Assembly: GCF_030296915.1 (NCBI RefSeq)
Contig: NZ_AP028031.1
Span: 2,361,001 to 2,425,000, forward strand
Length of the DNA: 64,000 nucleotides
Origin: Anaerostipes hadrus ATCC 29173 = JCM 17467
GTDB lineage: Bacteria > Bacillota > Clostridia > Lachnospirales > Lachnospiraceae
Direction of reading: 5' to 3'
Part shown: piece after piece, positions 7,959 to 14,775 of the stretch
How the letters are laid out: each line of letters opens with the position of its first letter
Numbering within the stretch: the stretch's first letter is position 1
Notes under the pieces: generated by a model
What the model was told of the DNA's origin: nothing
Databases searched by the model: none
The model's input: only the letters and a program-made list of their open reading frames with translations
Translations under genes and position numbers: made by a program

Positions 7959-8780
7959 CTAGTCTACTTTCTGGAATCTTCCAGTCTTCTTGTTTCTTCG
8001 CTTTGATTCGATATACGCTTGTGCTGCATTCCATTCTTCGTCTGTCATAATTTCTCTGATCACGTTGTTGTAATCTTTCGCTGCATTGCTTCCTCTTGAC
8101 ATTTCTGGAAGTGGTCTTTTTGCTGTTTCTGCTTTTTCTGCAACAACTGATCTTCTAATTTCTGTTTTGAACATCTTGTCTTTATATGTATCTCTTAGCC
8201 ACTGTGCTGTATCTTTGTTTGTTATATTCCCAGTTTTCATCGTCATTAAGACCTTGACCTGCTGCCCTTCATGAATTCCTTTTGTCTGCTCAATCATGTT
8301 TTCAACCGCATCAATTCCATAACCTCCTGCTTTGACCGGAATTATTAACAAATCCGATGCTTTAACCACATTTAGCACTGTTACATCAAGCAACAATCCA
8401 CAATCACAGATCACATAATCATATTTGTTGTTGATACATTCATCATTCAGCATTTTTTCAATGCGATCTATCTGGTTTTCCATACTATAGAGCAGTTGAG
8501 CGTTTGCCTGCATCAGCCACATGTTTGCCGGGATAATATCCACATTCTCATATCTTGTGCGTCTGATCGTTTCTTCTGTACTTTGCTGCTCCAGTAATAT
8601 TCCGGCAAGTCCTTTTTCGTTCGGATCATATACCCCCATAGTTCCTGAAGCATTTCCTTGTGCATCTGCATCTACCATCAGCACCTTCTTCCCATATCTT
8701 CCTAACAGATACGCCAGAGATGTTGATGTCGTTGTTTTTCCGACTCCACCTTTTAAGTTTCCAACTCCAACTACTTTCAT
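7959..8780 (-). CDS. ParA-family partition ATPase
   Basis: 273 aa. Deviant Walker A KGGVGKTTTS at residues 10-19, Walker A' VLMVDADAQGNAS (about 34-46) and Walker B-like YDYVICDCG (about 119-127): a Soj/ParA ATPase without an N-terminal HTH (type Ib size). AGGAGG precedes the ATG. Forms an operon with the ParB-like gene. Phage ParA/ParB pairs occur in prophages kept as plasmids (P1, N15); here an integrase is also present, so the element may have an episomal stage (inference). Confidence 0.92.
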   Translation of the reverse strand: MKVVGVGNLKGGVGKTTTSTSLAYLLGRYGKKVLMVDADAQGNASGTMGVYDPNEKGLAGILLEQQSTEETIRRTRYENVDIIPANMWLMQANAQLLYSMENQIDRIEKMLNDECINNKYDYVICDCGLLLDVTVLNVVKASDLLIIPVKAGGYGIDAVENMIEQTKGIHEGQQVKVLMTMKTGNITNKDTAQWLRDTYKDKMFKTEIRRSVVAEKAETAKRPLPEMSRGSNAAKDYNNVIREIMTDEEWNAAQAYIESKRRNKKTGRFQKVD

Positions 8781-8816
8781 GATTTTTCCTCCTAATATGG
8801 CTATTTATTTGTTATC

Positions 8817-9029
8817 TTAGTTTTCTTTGTTTCCTTTTAACCATTTATTTAATTCTTTGCTGCATTTTCCGCAGACGTCATATTCTTTATATCTATTTGC
8901 GTTTTTTAATCCCATCCTTTTTTCTTTTACTATTATCTCGTTATATGAATCACTTTTACCGCCAATCTTATTTGATGCTATATATGGCAAAAAGAATCCT
9001 CCACACACATCACATTTTCTTGCTTCCAT
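8817..9029 (-). CDS. small zinc-finger phage protein
   Basis: 70 aa with CDVCGGFF at residues 5-12 and CGKCSKEL at about 53-60, two CxxC knuckles of a treble-clef or ribbon type. Good RBS (GAGGAGAAACAAA). Ends in a basic tail. Function unknown; lies immediately upstream of parA in the operon. Confidence 0.6.
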   Translation of the reverse strand: MEARKCDVCGGFFLPYIASNKIGGKSDSYNEIIVKEKRMGLKNANRYKEYDVCGKCSKELNKWLKGNKEN

Positions 9030-9048
9030 TTTGTTTCTCCTCTGTTTT

Positions 9049-9237
9049 CTACAATTCAGTTTCTTCGTAAACTTTAATACGTTTTCCTTCAGTTTGCATA
9101 AGCATCATGTCTATTTTGCCGATTTCTACTTTGTAACCTTTTTCGGTTATTCTTTCTACAATCTCTTCTATCGGCAATACTTTTTCCATTGTATTCGGAT
9201 AGTCAAACGCTGCGACCATCTTTATTACTTTTGCCAT
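9049..9237 (-). CDS. small phage protein, unknown
   Basis: 62 aa from the ATG behind GGGAGGAAAAGAA. Compact, with a PIEEIVERITEKGYKVEIGKI segment predicted as helix then strand. Its first 13 bases overlap the end of the nuclease gene upstream. No family recognised. Confidence 0.55.
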   Translation of the reverse strand: MAKVIKMVAAFDYPNTMEKVLPIEEIVERITEKGYKVEIGKIDMMLMQTEGKRIKVYEETEL

Positions 9238-9680
9238 TTCTTTTCCTCCCATCTTTTCAACACCTGGTTGTTCTCAATCGGCATTATCTCTCCTGTTTTT
9301 AGTGTTACATAATCTTCGATCACTTTTAGCGCGATCTCTTGGCTGTAGCAGACAGCAACGAAGTTTCCATAATCTGCTGCCTGTTTTAAGAATTCTTTCT
9401 GTTCCTTTTGAAGCCTCCCATCTCCGTACTTCATTTCGATGTACAAACTTGCATACTGTCCTTTTGGCACTGGAAGGTGCAGATCTGGCACTCCTGCCTT
9501 TACTCCCTGTCGTTTCAGGACTGCTGCACTTACGCGATCACGTTTCCCTCCGTTTGGGCAATGATGTAGTAGTTTCAATTCTGGATAACGATTCTCCATA
9601 AACTTACAAATTGTGATCACTGCTTCTTGCTCGCTTGCTTCTGTTCTTAGCATGTACTGTTGTCTTCTTGCTCTGCTCAT
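9225..9680 (-). CDS. VRR-NUC domain nuclease
   Basis: 151 aa. The VRR-NUC fold is clear: HCPNGGKR (about residues 40-47), the active-site run GVPDLHLPVPKGQYASLYIEMKYGDG (split motif PD...E-K at about 64-90), and KEQKEFLKQAADYGNFVAVCYS. These PD-(D/E)XK-type phage nucleases act on branched or Holliday structures near replication genes. Located between the HUH protein and the par genes. Complete. Confidence 0.88.
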   Translation of the reverse strand: MSRARRQQYMLRTEASEQEAVITICKFMENRYPELKLLHHCPNGGKRDRVSAAVLKRQGVKAGVPDLHLPVPKGQYASLYIEMKYGDGRLQKEQKEFLKQAADYGNFVAVCYSQEIALKVIEDYVTLKTGEIMPIENNQVLKRWEEKKWQK

Positions 9681-9682
9681 CT

Positions 9683-10445
9683 TTACCCTCCATCGTCTAT
9701 GTTCCAGGATCTGTATCCATTTTGAACTAAAATGTACTCTACAAATTTATATCCTCTTTCTGTACTTCCTTTTCGTACTCCGCCATTGTTTTCATCGTGT
9801 CGTTTGTCTATGTAGTATCCTTTTGGACTTTTTGCATCCTCTCTGAAGAAATCACATTCCCAGATCACATCTTTCTCGATGTGTGGTTGTTTTAAATTCC
9901 TAGATGGGGGAGTATGTCTTACCCCCGTATTTCTCCATTTTTTTACGTCCTTTTTCTTTCACCAGATAGGATGCTAGTTTCCCATATTGCCCTGTGTCGT
10001 CAAGAAGCTTGATGTGAATTCGTCCACGATCCCAGCATTTTTTTATTGCTTTTGTATCAATGCTTTCAATCACCATGTGTATGTGCCTTGCGCCTTTGTC
10101 TCCTGTTTCCAACACATATACATACTTAAATTCTTTTCCAATCTTTTTATACTGTTTTCTTAGATCTCTGATCAGTTTATCCTTCTGCTTTAACATCTCT
10201 TTGTATGTGTCTGGTCTTTCGTCCTTTCTGTAAGAAAATGTTATGAACATGTCTCCTGCTTGGAAGTTGCAGTTTAATTTCCATCTTAGCTGTTCTGTTT
10301 GTCTTCTGATATTTACATTCTCCTGTTCTAGTCTACTTGGTTCTCCAGTTTTGGCTCTCTTCTCTTTTGGTTTATGCTTTCGGCTGTAGTATTTCTTTAT
10401 CTCTACTGTCTTGCCCGCGTACACTCTTCTAATCCAATATGGCAT
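9683..10445 (-). pseudogene. HUH-type replication initiator-like gene, broken by a +1 frameshift
   Basis: Upstream frame (9900-10445, 181 aa) has FITFSYRK, then the HUH motif KGARHIHMVIE (about residues 122-132) and a later YLVKEKG that supplies a Tyr-x-x-Lys motif, as in rolling-circle Rep proteins. It stops at 9900. Removing one base from the G run at 9906-9910 joins it to the frame ending at 9683, reading YSPSRNLKQPHIEKDVIWEC and about 75 further residues. The count is exactly one base over 254 codons. Either a real mutation, a slippage site or a sequencing error. Family assignment from the HUH motif is moderate. Confidence 0.75.
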
Positions 10446-10518
10446 CTTGTCTCTCCTCTTTGTACTGTTCGTTTAATCTATTAGTATTTACTCAAACTTA
10501 ATACTTTTATCGAGTCTT

Positions 10519-10646
10519 AAAAGCGGATTCGAACCGCTTATTTCCTTGCTTTTTCGTTTTTAATTTGCTATACTATATTTGTGGTTTTTAATCCACAATA
10601 TGGCATTGAAAAAGCATCCCAGTTTACTGTTCCGGGATGCTTTTTT
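10519..10646 (-). promoter_or_regulatory. promoter with leader hairpin ahead of the HUH gene, behind a terminator
   Basis: Minus-strand promoter TTGTGG (10593-10598), 17 bp, TAGTAT (10570-10575). Downstream in the leader a hairpin AAGCGG...CCGCTT (10521-10539) is followed by a short T-run and could attenuate. Just upstream, a GC-rich hairpin with T-runs on both sides (10609-10646, GCATCCC/GGGATGC) ends the preceding small gene. Inference: the replication block is a separate transcription unit. Confidence 0.55.
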
Positions 10647-10800
10647 CTTTTACTATTTCTTTCAATCTCTCCGGATCATCACATATGTCCTCATATTTAC
10701 CAAGCTTGTCCACAATGTCCCCGATCGCGCAGTTATTATCCACGCGAATCAAGGAAGCTCTGTATGTATAAGATTTATGATTTCTCATCGTCAATCTCAT
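10624..10800 (-). CDS. 58-aa phage protein
   Basis: Starts MRLTMRNHKSYTYRASLIRV at an ATG behind AAGGAGATCAAG, and ends inside the terminator stem at 10609-10646. The C-terminal half DIVDKLGKYEDICDDPERLK resembles small regulatory-looking phage proteins that carry a KLxxYED segment. Ten bases from the DUF3846-like gene upstream, so same operon. Function unknown. Confidence 0.6.
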   Translation of the reverse strand: MRLTMRNHKSYTYRASLIRVDNNCAIGDIVDKLGKYEDICDDPERLKEIVKEKSIPEQ

Positions 10801-10810
10801 CTTGATCTCC

Positions 10811-11260
10811 TTATTCTAAATGCTGTCTAATTGTTATTAGTCGTTCACGTAATTCTACGGCTTGCTCTTCATTCATTCCACAGAATTCCATTCCGTCTAA
10901 CCCTTCTTTCGTTCCAATAATCAGAACGTTCCCATTGATTGGATGTCCATGAACATCTGTTCCGTACAGATATGAAGCAATCGGATTGACCTGCGCTGTT
11001 TTATGATACAAATACTCTTCATCTACAAGCATTAGCACTGGATACTGTTCTTCTGTTAGTGTGTATAGTCTCTTTGGATGCACAGCTTCTACAATCTCAC
11101 ATTCTTTTCCTATTAGCTTATAAAACTCATGCAGCTGCTCCATGTTCGTTCCTTCTGGATAATCAAACATCAACACTCGATCACTCATATTTTTATCATC
11201 AAAGATGTCGATATTTACTCCATCTTTGATCAGAATCATTTTCCCTGTCTTATCACTCAT
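10811..11260 (-). CDS. DUF3846-like phage protein
   Basis: 149 aa. The segment NPIASYLYGTDVHGHPINGN (about residues 92-111), followed by VLIIG, matches the core of DUF3846 proteins found in Firmicutes phages and conjugative elements. No known enzymatic activity. Its start overlaps the upstream gene by 8 bp. Belongs to the early leftward operon. Confidence 0.6.
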   Translation of the reverse strand: MSDKTGKMILIKDGVNIDIFDDKNMSDRVLMFDYPEGTNMEQLHEFYKLIGKECEIVEAVHPKRLYTLTEEQYPVLMLVDEEYLYHKTAQVNPIASYLYGTDVHGHPINGNVLIIGTKEGLDGMEFCGMNEEQAVELRERLITIRQHLE

Positions 11261-11717
11261 TTTTTGCTCCTTTACACATATCTACGATCATCAATTTTCC
11301 TACTATTTCTTTTTGATCAAGTTCCAAGATATACCTGTCTTTAAACTCTATATAATTAATCAGCTCATCTGCCATTCCTATAGCAGAGCCTTTCTTTACA
11401 TGTTCAATGTTTCCATCTCTATATAATTCATTTGGAATCACAGTTTTTTGATATACTATTTTAATATTTTCCAGTATTTCAACTGCTTTTCTCATTGCAG
11501 AGATTGTCGGATTTTCATCCAATAAATCTCCTCCCATTATTCCATGCATCTTCATTTGCTCATCATATCTTTCGATATCATTTTTCAGCACGCTCACAGC
11601 TGTACTGATATTCATCTTGCTTTCTTCGTTTCTTTCATGATATAATTTGTTTGAACTTTTATTTGTGCCTTGGGAGTTAGCTAGGCTACTTCCTGGGCCT
11701 TTTTTATTTTCACTCAT
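11253..11717 (-). CDS. phage protein, unknown
   Basis: 154 aa from the ATG behind AAAGAGGAGAAAAAATAGTG; that RBS lies inside the 3' end of the frameshift-extended upstream gene. Low-complexity N-terminus (Ser/Asn/Lys) then a helical domain (about residues 36-90: SVLKNDIERYDEQMKMHGIM, then SAMRKAVEILENIK). An internal ATG at 11615 is a weaker start. No family recognised. Confidence 0.55.
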   Translation of the reverse strand: MSENKKGPGSSLANSQGTNKSSNKLYHERNEESKMNISTAVSVLKNDIERYDEQMKMHGIMGGDLLDENPTISAMRKAVEILENIKIVYQKTVIPNELYRDGNIEHVKKGSAIGMADELINYIEFKDRYILELDQKEIVGKLMIVDMCKGAKNE

Positions 11718-11719
11718 CA

Positions 11720-12038
11720 CTATTTTTTCTCCTCTTTATACTTGTATGCTTCTACTGTCGTTGAGCTATGTAGGGCTTCTTGCACTTTTTTTGCCATTTC
11801 TTTTCCTGATTCATCTAGCCCCCCCCTCCTCTTCCAGGAGATCTGCAACATATCTTAATACTCCAATCGTAATGTGTACTGTTGCGTCACATAACGGAGA
11901 TATGTACTCGTTTACATCTCTTGCTGCTTCTACACATGCTTCCTGCAGCGTTACCACCGATGCTATATTCATTCCATTTTCCTTCAATCTCATTGACTTC
12001 TCTATCTCGTTTAATAATTTCATTTGCATTGGTCCCAT
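11720..12038 (-). pseudogene. phage gene interrupted at a G8 tract (possible phase-variable or error)
   Basis: The open frame at 11811-12038 (75 aa) ends LLEEEGGAR right after a run of eight G (11819-11826 as C on the plus strand). With seven G the frame continues GLDESGKEMAKKVQEALHSS and on to a TAG at 11720-11722, giving 105 aa and touching the next gene's start. The extended end fits the operon spacing exactly. The body has SPLCDATVHITIGVLRYVAD, probably a helical protein. A plain 75-aa product is the alternative. Confidence 0.55.
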
Positions 12039-12066
12039 TTTATGCTTGTCCTTCCTGCCCGGAATC

Positions 12067-12198
12067 TCACCGGGCTGTTTTCTTTTCTTTTGCTCCGATG
12101 GCTCTGATCACTGTCACTGCCATCATCTTTTTCTGTTCTTGTGTCAGTTTTCTTACTTCTTTGTCATTTACGAATCGTCTTACCTTATATTCTTCCAT
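12067..12198 (-). CDS. 43-aa basic phage protein
   Basis: Reads MEEYKVRRFVNDKEVRKLTQ, then EQKKMMAVTVIRAIGAKEKK, behind GAGGAGGGAACGCT. A hairpin CCGG...CCGG follows its stop at 12056-12073. Function unknown; a small early regulator is possible. Confidence 0.55.
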   Translation of the reverse strand: MEEYKVRRFVNDKEVRKLTQEQKKMMAVTVIRAIGAKEKKTAR

Positions 12199-12243
12199 AG
12201 CGTTCCCTCCTCTCTTTTCAGTCTATTTGTATCTGCTTGTCTG

Positions 12244-12393
12244 TTATGCAGCATTCGTTGGTGTGTTCTCATCCATCTGCTGACGTGCAGCCAAGATCTC
12301 GATGCTCGCCTTTACGATCGCCAAGGATTCCTTGTCCAGTTTCTTAAGATTCTCCACTGTTCTTTCAAACATGTCTTTTCTTTTCTCTGTCAT
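12244..12393 (-). CDS. 49-aa phage protein, first gene of the leftward run
   Basis: Reads MTEKRKDMFERTVENLKKLD and continues KESLAIVKASIEILAARQQM; mostly helical. RBS AAGAAGGTG precedes the ATG. No family recognised. Confidence 0.55.
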   Translation of the reverse strand: MTEKRKDMFERTVENLKKLDKESLAIVKASIEILAARQQMDENTPTNAA

Positions 12394-12425
12394 ATTTTTC
12401 ACCTTCTTTCTTTTGTTTCGTTGTT

Positions 12426-12574
12426 CAGATGGATTGACACTCCGCCCGATTTATTCACATATAGATAAACGATTAATTGGGGAGGCTCCGCGTGGTTTCG
12501 GAGCTAAGGATTTCTTTTTGGATCGCAGTCAGGAATCGCCTGCATCTCGATCGGACGGAGTGTCAATCCATCTG
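12426..12574. repeat. 19-bp perfect inverted repeat enclosing nested hairpins
   Basis: Arms 12426-12444 and 12556-12574 are exactly complementary over 19 bp; CCGAT/ATCGG extends the pairing. The 111-bp interior has further stems, notably GGCTCCG...CGGAGCT (near 12483-12506). Each arm contains TTGACA. Could be a structured RNA, a hairpin origin for the nearby HUH protein, or paired operators. No terminal transposon signature or gene inside. Confidence 0.75.
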
Positions 12575-12626
12575 TTGTCTTATTTGCTATTTACTTTTTT
12601 CCTGTGTTGCCAAAACAGTATTCTCC

Positions 12627-12686
12627 TTGTCTATTTACATCTTTCTTCCTATAATGAACTTACAGGACACTGCCACGTCCAAGTAA
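12627..12686 (+). promoter_or_regulatory. cassette promoter 1 with 5' hairpin leader
   Basis: TTGTCT (12627-12632), 17 bp, TATAAT (12650-12655). A stem-loop at 12660-12686: outer TTAC/GTAA, inner GGAC...GTCC, loop region ACTGCCAC. The predicted transcription start (about 12662) falls at the hairpin foot, so the mRNA would begin with it. Same layout recurs at 13926 and 14465. Confidence 0.8.
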
Positions 12687-12707
12687 ATAAGGAAGGAGAA
12701 CACTATT

Positions 12708-13019
12708 TTGGCAACACATAAAGAGTTATCTAATTTCACGAATGAGAAGTTATCTGAATATCGAAACTTTGAGTTGAAAATTGCTAAATTAAAAGCTGAC
12801 CTTACTGTAGAACAAGCTAATATGTCAGTACCTCAATCTATAGCTGATAAGCTTGATAAGTTATATGATCAATATCCAGAAGCTCCAAAGCCAAAGAATT
12901 ACATCATTTCTGTTATTCTTGAATCTTTATTGGTAGCAATAGCAGAAAAGATTTCTGACGTTTTGATTGATCAAGCTTTAAAAATTATCACTGAATTCTT
13001 AAATAATTTTGTTTTATAA
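12708..13019 (+). CDS. small phage cassette protein, unknown
   Basis: 103 aa, TTG start behind GGAAGGAG. N-terminal helix (about residues 5-40), then a spacer with PEAPKPKN, then a hydrophobic/amphipathic helix (ISVILESLLVAIAEKISDVL) that may associate with membrane. Own promoter and own terminator (13026-13060), placed antisense to the leftward early genes: a moron-like gene. No family recognised. Confidence 0.6.
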   Translation: MATHKELSNFTNEKLSEYRNFELKIAKLKADLTVEQANMSVPQSIADKLDKLYDQYPEAPKPKNYIISVILESLLVAIAEKISDVLIDQALKIITEFLNNFVL

Positions 13020-13023
13020 TTTC

Positions 13024-13617
13024 TCAACTCTCCGATATTGCTTCGGAGAGTTCTCTTTTTATATTCTCAAAGAATTCTTCCTCAGCTCCAATTAGTCCAC
13101 TACATACAAACTTTAATATTTTTCCTTCATCCTGTACCAACACCAAATTCCCACATACATTCATTATGTTTATAATTTGCTGCACTTTATTTTTAAACTC
13201 TTCTTCTTTATTTTCTTTTTTTGCCTTCTCCTTTTCTTTGCGTATAATTTTTTTAGCTACTTTTAAACGAGCTTTATATATGCCTCTTATTAATCGTCCT
13301 GGTTCTCTTAGTTTTACCGGACATTTTGTTTTAATGTCTAATGACATTCCTTTTTCATTTTCATTCACAATAACTTCCATGCTTTTCATTCGATATAGAT
13401 TTATTGTTCCACCTACTAAATCGGTGTTATATCCTGCTTCGTCTGCAATCTTTTTTGTCGTTGTACTGCAATCACAGTTGCATGATTCTATATCTGGACA
13501 GTTCTTGCATGGTTCTGTAAAATCTGCTTTTTTCTCTTCCTTCGCCTGCATTCTTAGAGAATCCATATGCCTTAATGCACATCTGATTCCTATGTCTCTG
13601 ATCTCTTGCTCTGTCAA
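13024..13617 (-). CDS. Cys-motif phage protein, paralogue of 14210-14431
   Basis: 197 aa from a TTG behind GAAGGTGAAACA; that start aligns with the TTG of the paralogue (LTEQEIRDxGxRCALRHMDS in both). Residues 35-55 have CKNCPDIESCNCDC, a zinc-binding candidate. The remainder is helical and Lys/Glu-rich (KARLKVAKKIIRKEKEKAKK). The terminator stem of the convergent cassette gene lies within its last codons. Function unknown. Confidence 0.6.
   Translation of the reverse strand: MTEQEIRDIGIRCALRHMDSLRMQAKEEKKADFTEPCKNCPDIESCNCDCSTTTKKIADEAGYNTDLVGGTINLYRMKSMEVIVNENEKGMSLDIKTKCPVKLREPGRLIRGIYKARLKVAKKIIRKEKEKAKKENKEEEFKNKVQQIINIMNVCGNLVLVQDEGKILKFVCSGLIGAEEEFFENIKRELSEAISES
13026..13060 (+). terminator. 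terminator of cassette 1
   Basis: Stem AACTCTCCGA/TCGGAGAGTT, 7-nt loop, then CTCTTTTT. It starts 7 bp after the stop of the 103-aa gene and overlaps the 3' end of the opposing gene. Confidence 0.88.
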
Positions 13618-13621
13618 TGTT

Positions 13622-13891
13622 TCACCTTCTTTCCTGGTTAAGATTACGTTGAAATTTCTCTGGCAGATTACTTGCATTCAATCCCATATCCAAGCCAGTA
13701 ATCTGTTGGAGTTTGTTCATAATCACGTCATAATGCATTTTCCCATTTTCATTTTCAAAAGACTTTTCGCATTCTTTCCAGTATTTACAATATTGGCATC
13801 CATAAAATATCCATCCGCCTGCAAATACAGAACTTTGAATAATTCTTGCAATGCAATAAATGTCCTTTTCTGTTAGTTCTGTTTTTTCTAT
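13622..13891 (-). CDS. 89-codon frame without a standard start codon
   Basis: Open from an ATA at 13891 to TGA at 13622; a stop lies just upstream and no in-frame ATG, GTG or TTG occurs in the first half. A strong AAAGGTGAAAGG site precedes the ATA. The product would read LTEKDIYCIARIIQSS then YGCQYCKYWKEC, Cys-rich like its neighbour, and the stop sits 4 bp before the next gene's TTG. Coupling and coding quality argue that it is translated, perhaps from ATA. Function unknown. Confidence 0.5.
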   Translation of the reverse strand: MEKTELTEKDIYCIARIIQSSVFAGGWIFYGCQYCKYWKECEKSFENENGKMHYDVIMNKLQQITGLDMGLNASNLPEKFQRNLNQERR

Positions 13892-13925
13892 TTCCTTTCA
13901 CCTTTCTTTCCTGCTGTTCGTTATC

Positions 13926-13985
13926 TTGTTTAATTACATCCTTTTCCGTATAATTAATTTACAGGGTGCTGTCACACCCAAGTAA
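13926..13985 (+). promoter_or_regulatory. cassette promoter 2 with 5' hairpin leader
   Basis: TTGTTT (13926-13931), 17 bp, TATAAT (13949-13954); hairpin 13959-13985 with outer TTAC/GTAA, inner GGGTG/CACCC and loop CTGTCA. Spacing is identical to the other two copies; stem bases differ but still pair. Confidence 0.85.
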
Positions 13986-14004
13986 TTACGGAAGGAGGTT
14001 CATT

Positions 14005-14202
14005 ATGTGTGAATTAAAAACAAAACATTTTAAAGCAGTCTGTCCTTACACTAATTCAGAAATGGAAATTTCCATTTTGTGTCAAAGAATTCATAAGACA
14101 CAAACATTAAACAAACATTATAAAAAAATGGATTTTTCATGTCCTAAAATCTCTGAATGTACTTATGGAAAAAGAAATTGTCCACTTTTCCAGTCCGCTT
14201 AA
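14005..14202 (+). CDS. Cys-rich 65-aa phage cassette protein
   Basis: Starts MCELKTKHFKAVCPYTNSEM behind GGAAGGAGGTTCATT. Six cysteines (about residues 2, 13, 26, 46, 52, 59) suggest zinc binding. Second of three independent rightward cassettes. Unknown function; position and autonomy suit a moron gene expressed in the lysogen. Confidence 0.6.
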   Translation: MCELKTKHFKAVCPYTNSEMEISILCQRIHKTQTLNKHYKKMDFSCPKISECTYGKRNCPLFQSA

Positions 14203-14209
14203 GTACTAT

Positions 14210-14431
14210 TTATGGCACCGATTTATTCGGTGCTTTTTTGATGTATCCAGATTCTTCTCTATTTAGTCTTGTAGTCTTTGACCAATCAGCTCCACAAGTT
14301 TCTAGTTCTGGACAATTCTCGCATGGTTCTATAAATTCTGCCATTCTTTTTTCTGCTGCCTGTATTCTCAGAGAATCCATATGTCTTAATGCACATCGGA
14401 CTCCCATGTCCCTGATCTCTTGTTCTGTCAA
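14210..14431 (-). CDS. short paralogue of the 13024-13617 protein
   Basis: 73 aa, TTG start behind AAAGGAAGGTGAAGTA. Its first 45 residues match the larger paralogue (TEQEIRDMGVRCALRHMDSL; CENCPELETC) and then diverge and stop. Either a truncated duplicate or a stand-alone zinc-binding domain. The terminator of the convergent Cys-rich gene lies in its 3' end. Confidence 0.6.
   Translation of the reverse strand: MTEQEIRDMGVRCALRHMDSLRIQAAEKRMAEFIEPCENCPELETCGADWSKTTRLNREESGYIKKAPNKSVP
14215..14239 (+). terminator. terminator of cassette 2
   Basis: GCACCG, 7-nt loop, CGGTGC, TTTTTT; 12 bp after the stop of the Cys-rich gene. Confidence 0.88.
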
Positions 14432-14464
14432 TACTTCACCTTCCTTTCCTGTTGCTTCGTTATC

Positions 14465-14524
14465 TTGTTTAATTACATCCTTTTCCGTATAATTGACTTA
14501 CAGGGAACTGCCATTCCCAAGTCT
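14465..14524 (+). promoter_or_regulatory. cassette promoter 3 with 5' hairpin leader
   Basis: TTGTTT (14465-14470), 17 bp, TATAAT (14488-14493); hairpin 14498-14524 with inner GGGAA/TTCCC and loop CTGCCA. The bases upstream, including the RBS region of the opposing gene, are nearly identical to copy 2, showing recent duplication. Confidence 0.85.
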
Positions 14525-14541
14525 TACGAAAGGAGTTTTTT

Positions 14542-14775
14542 ATGAAACGTTCTGAATTAAATTCAATTTGTGCAGAAATACAAAAACGTCAATTAATTGA
14601 ATTAAAAGCTGATTTTTTAGAAATGTCTAAGTTGTCCCATGATGAATCATCACATTTTGAAGATTTCTTTGCAGCTCTTATGGCAAATTCTCTTCCTATT
14701 CTTTCTAAATTATCTGTTCAATGCACTATTGACACATTAGAAAATCTAGGTCTTATTAAGATTGAAGATGATTAA
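14542..14775 (+). CDS. small phage cassette protein, unknown
   Basis: 77 aa behind GAAAGGAGTTTTTT. Helical, acidic C-terminus (LIKIEDD); no cysteine motif beyond C10 and C61 region. Third rightward cassette. Its end overlaps the end of the opposing 54-aa gene by 20 bp. Function unknown. Confidence 0.6.
   Translation: MKRSELNSICAEIQKRQLIELKADFLEMSKLSHDESSHFEDFFAALMANSLPILSKLSVQCTIDTLENLGLIKIEDD

Larger units (their letters stand above)
12394..12707. other. 314-bp gap with a 149-nt inverted-repeat structure and a rightward promoter
   Basis: No gene. Holds the long inverted repeat at 12426-12574 and the promoter/hairpin leader at 12627-12686, both listed separately. Confidence 0.6.

Noticed and set aside
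10519..10545. T-arm-like GCGGTTCGAATCCGC on the minus strand, suggesting a tRNA remnant
   Set aside because: No acceptor or D-arm pairs with it; it fits better as a leader hairpin followed by a T-run.
12426..12574. Retron-type ncRNA (inverted a1/a2 ends)
   Set aside because: No reverse transcriptase gene anywhere in the prophage part seen.
11647..12721. Rightward open frames of 130-270 aa
   Set aside because: They are antisense shadows of leftward phage genes with T-rich, membrane-like translations and no ribosome sites.
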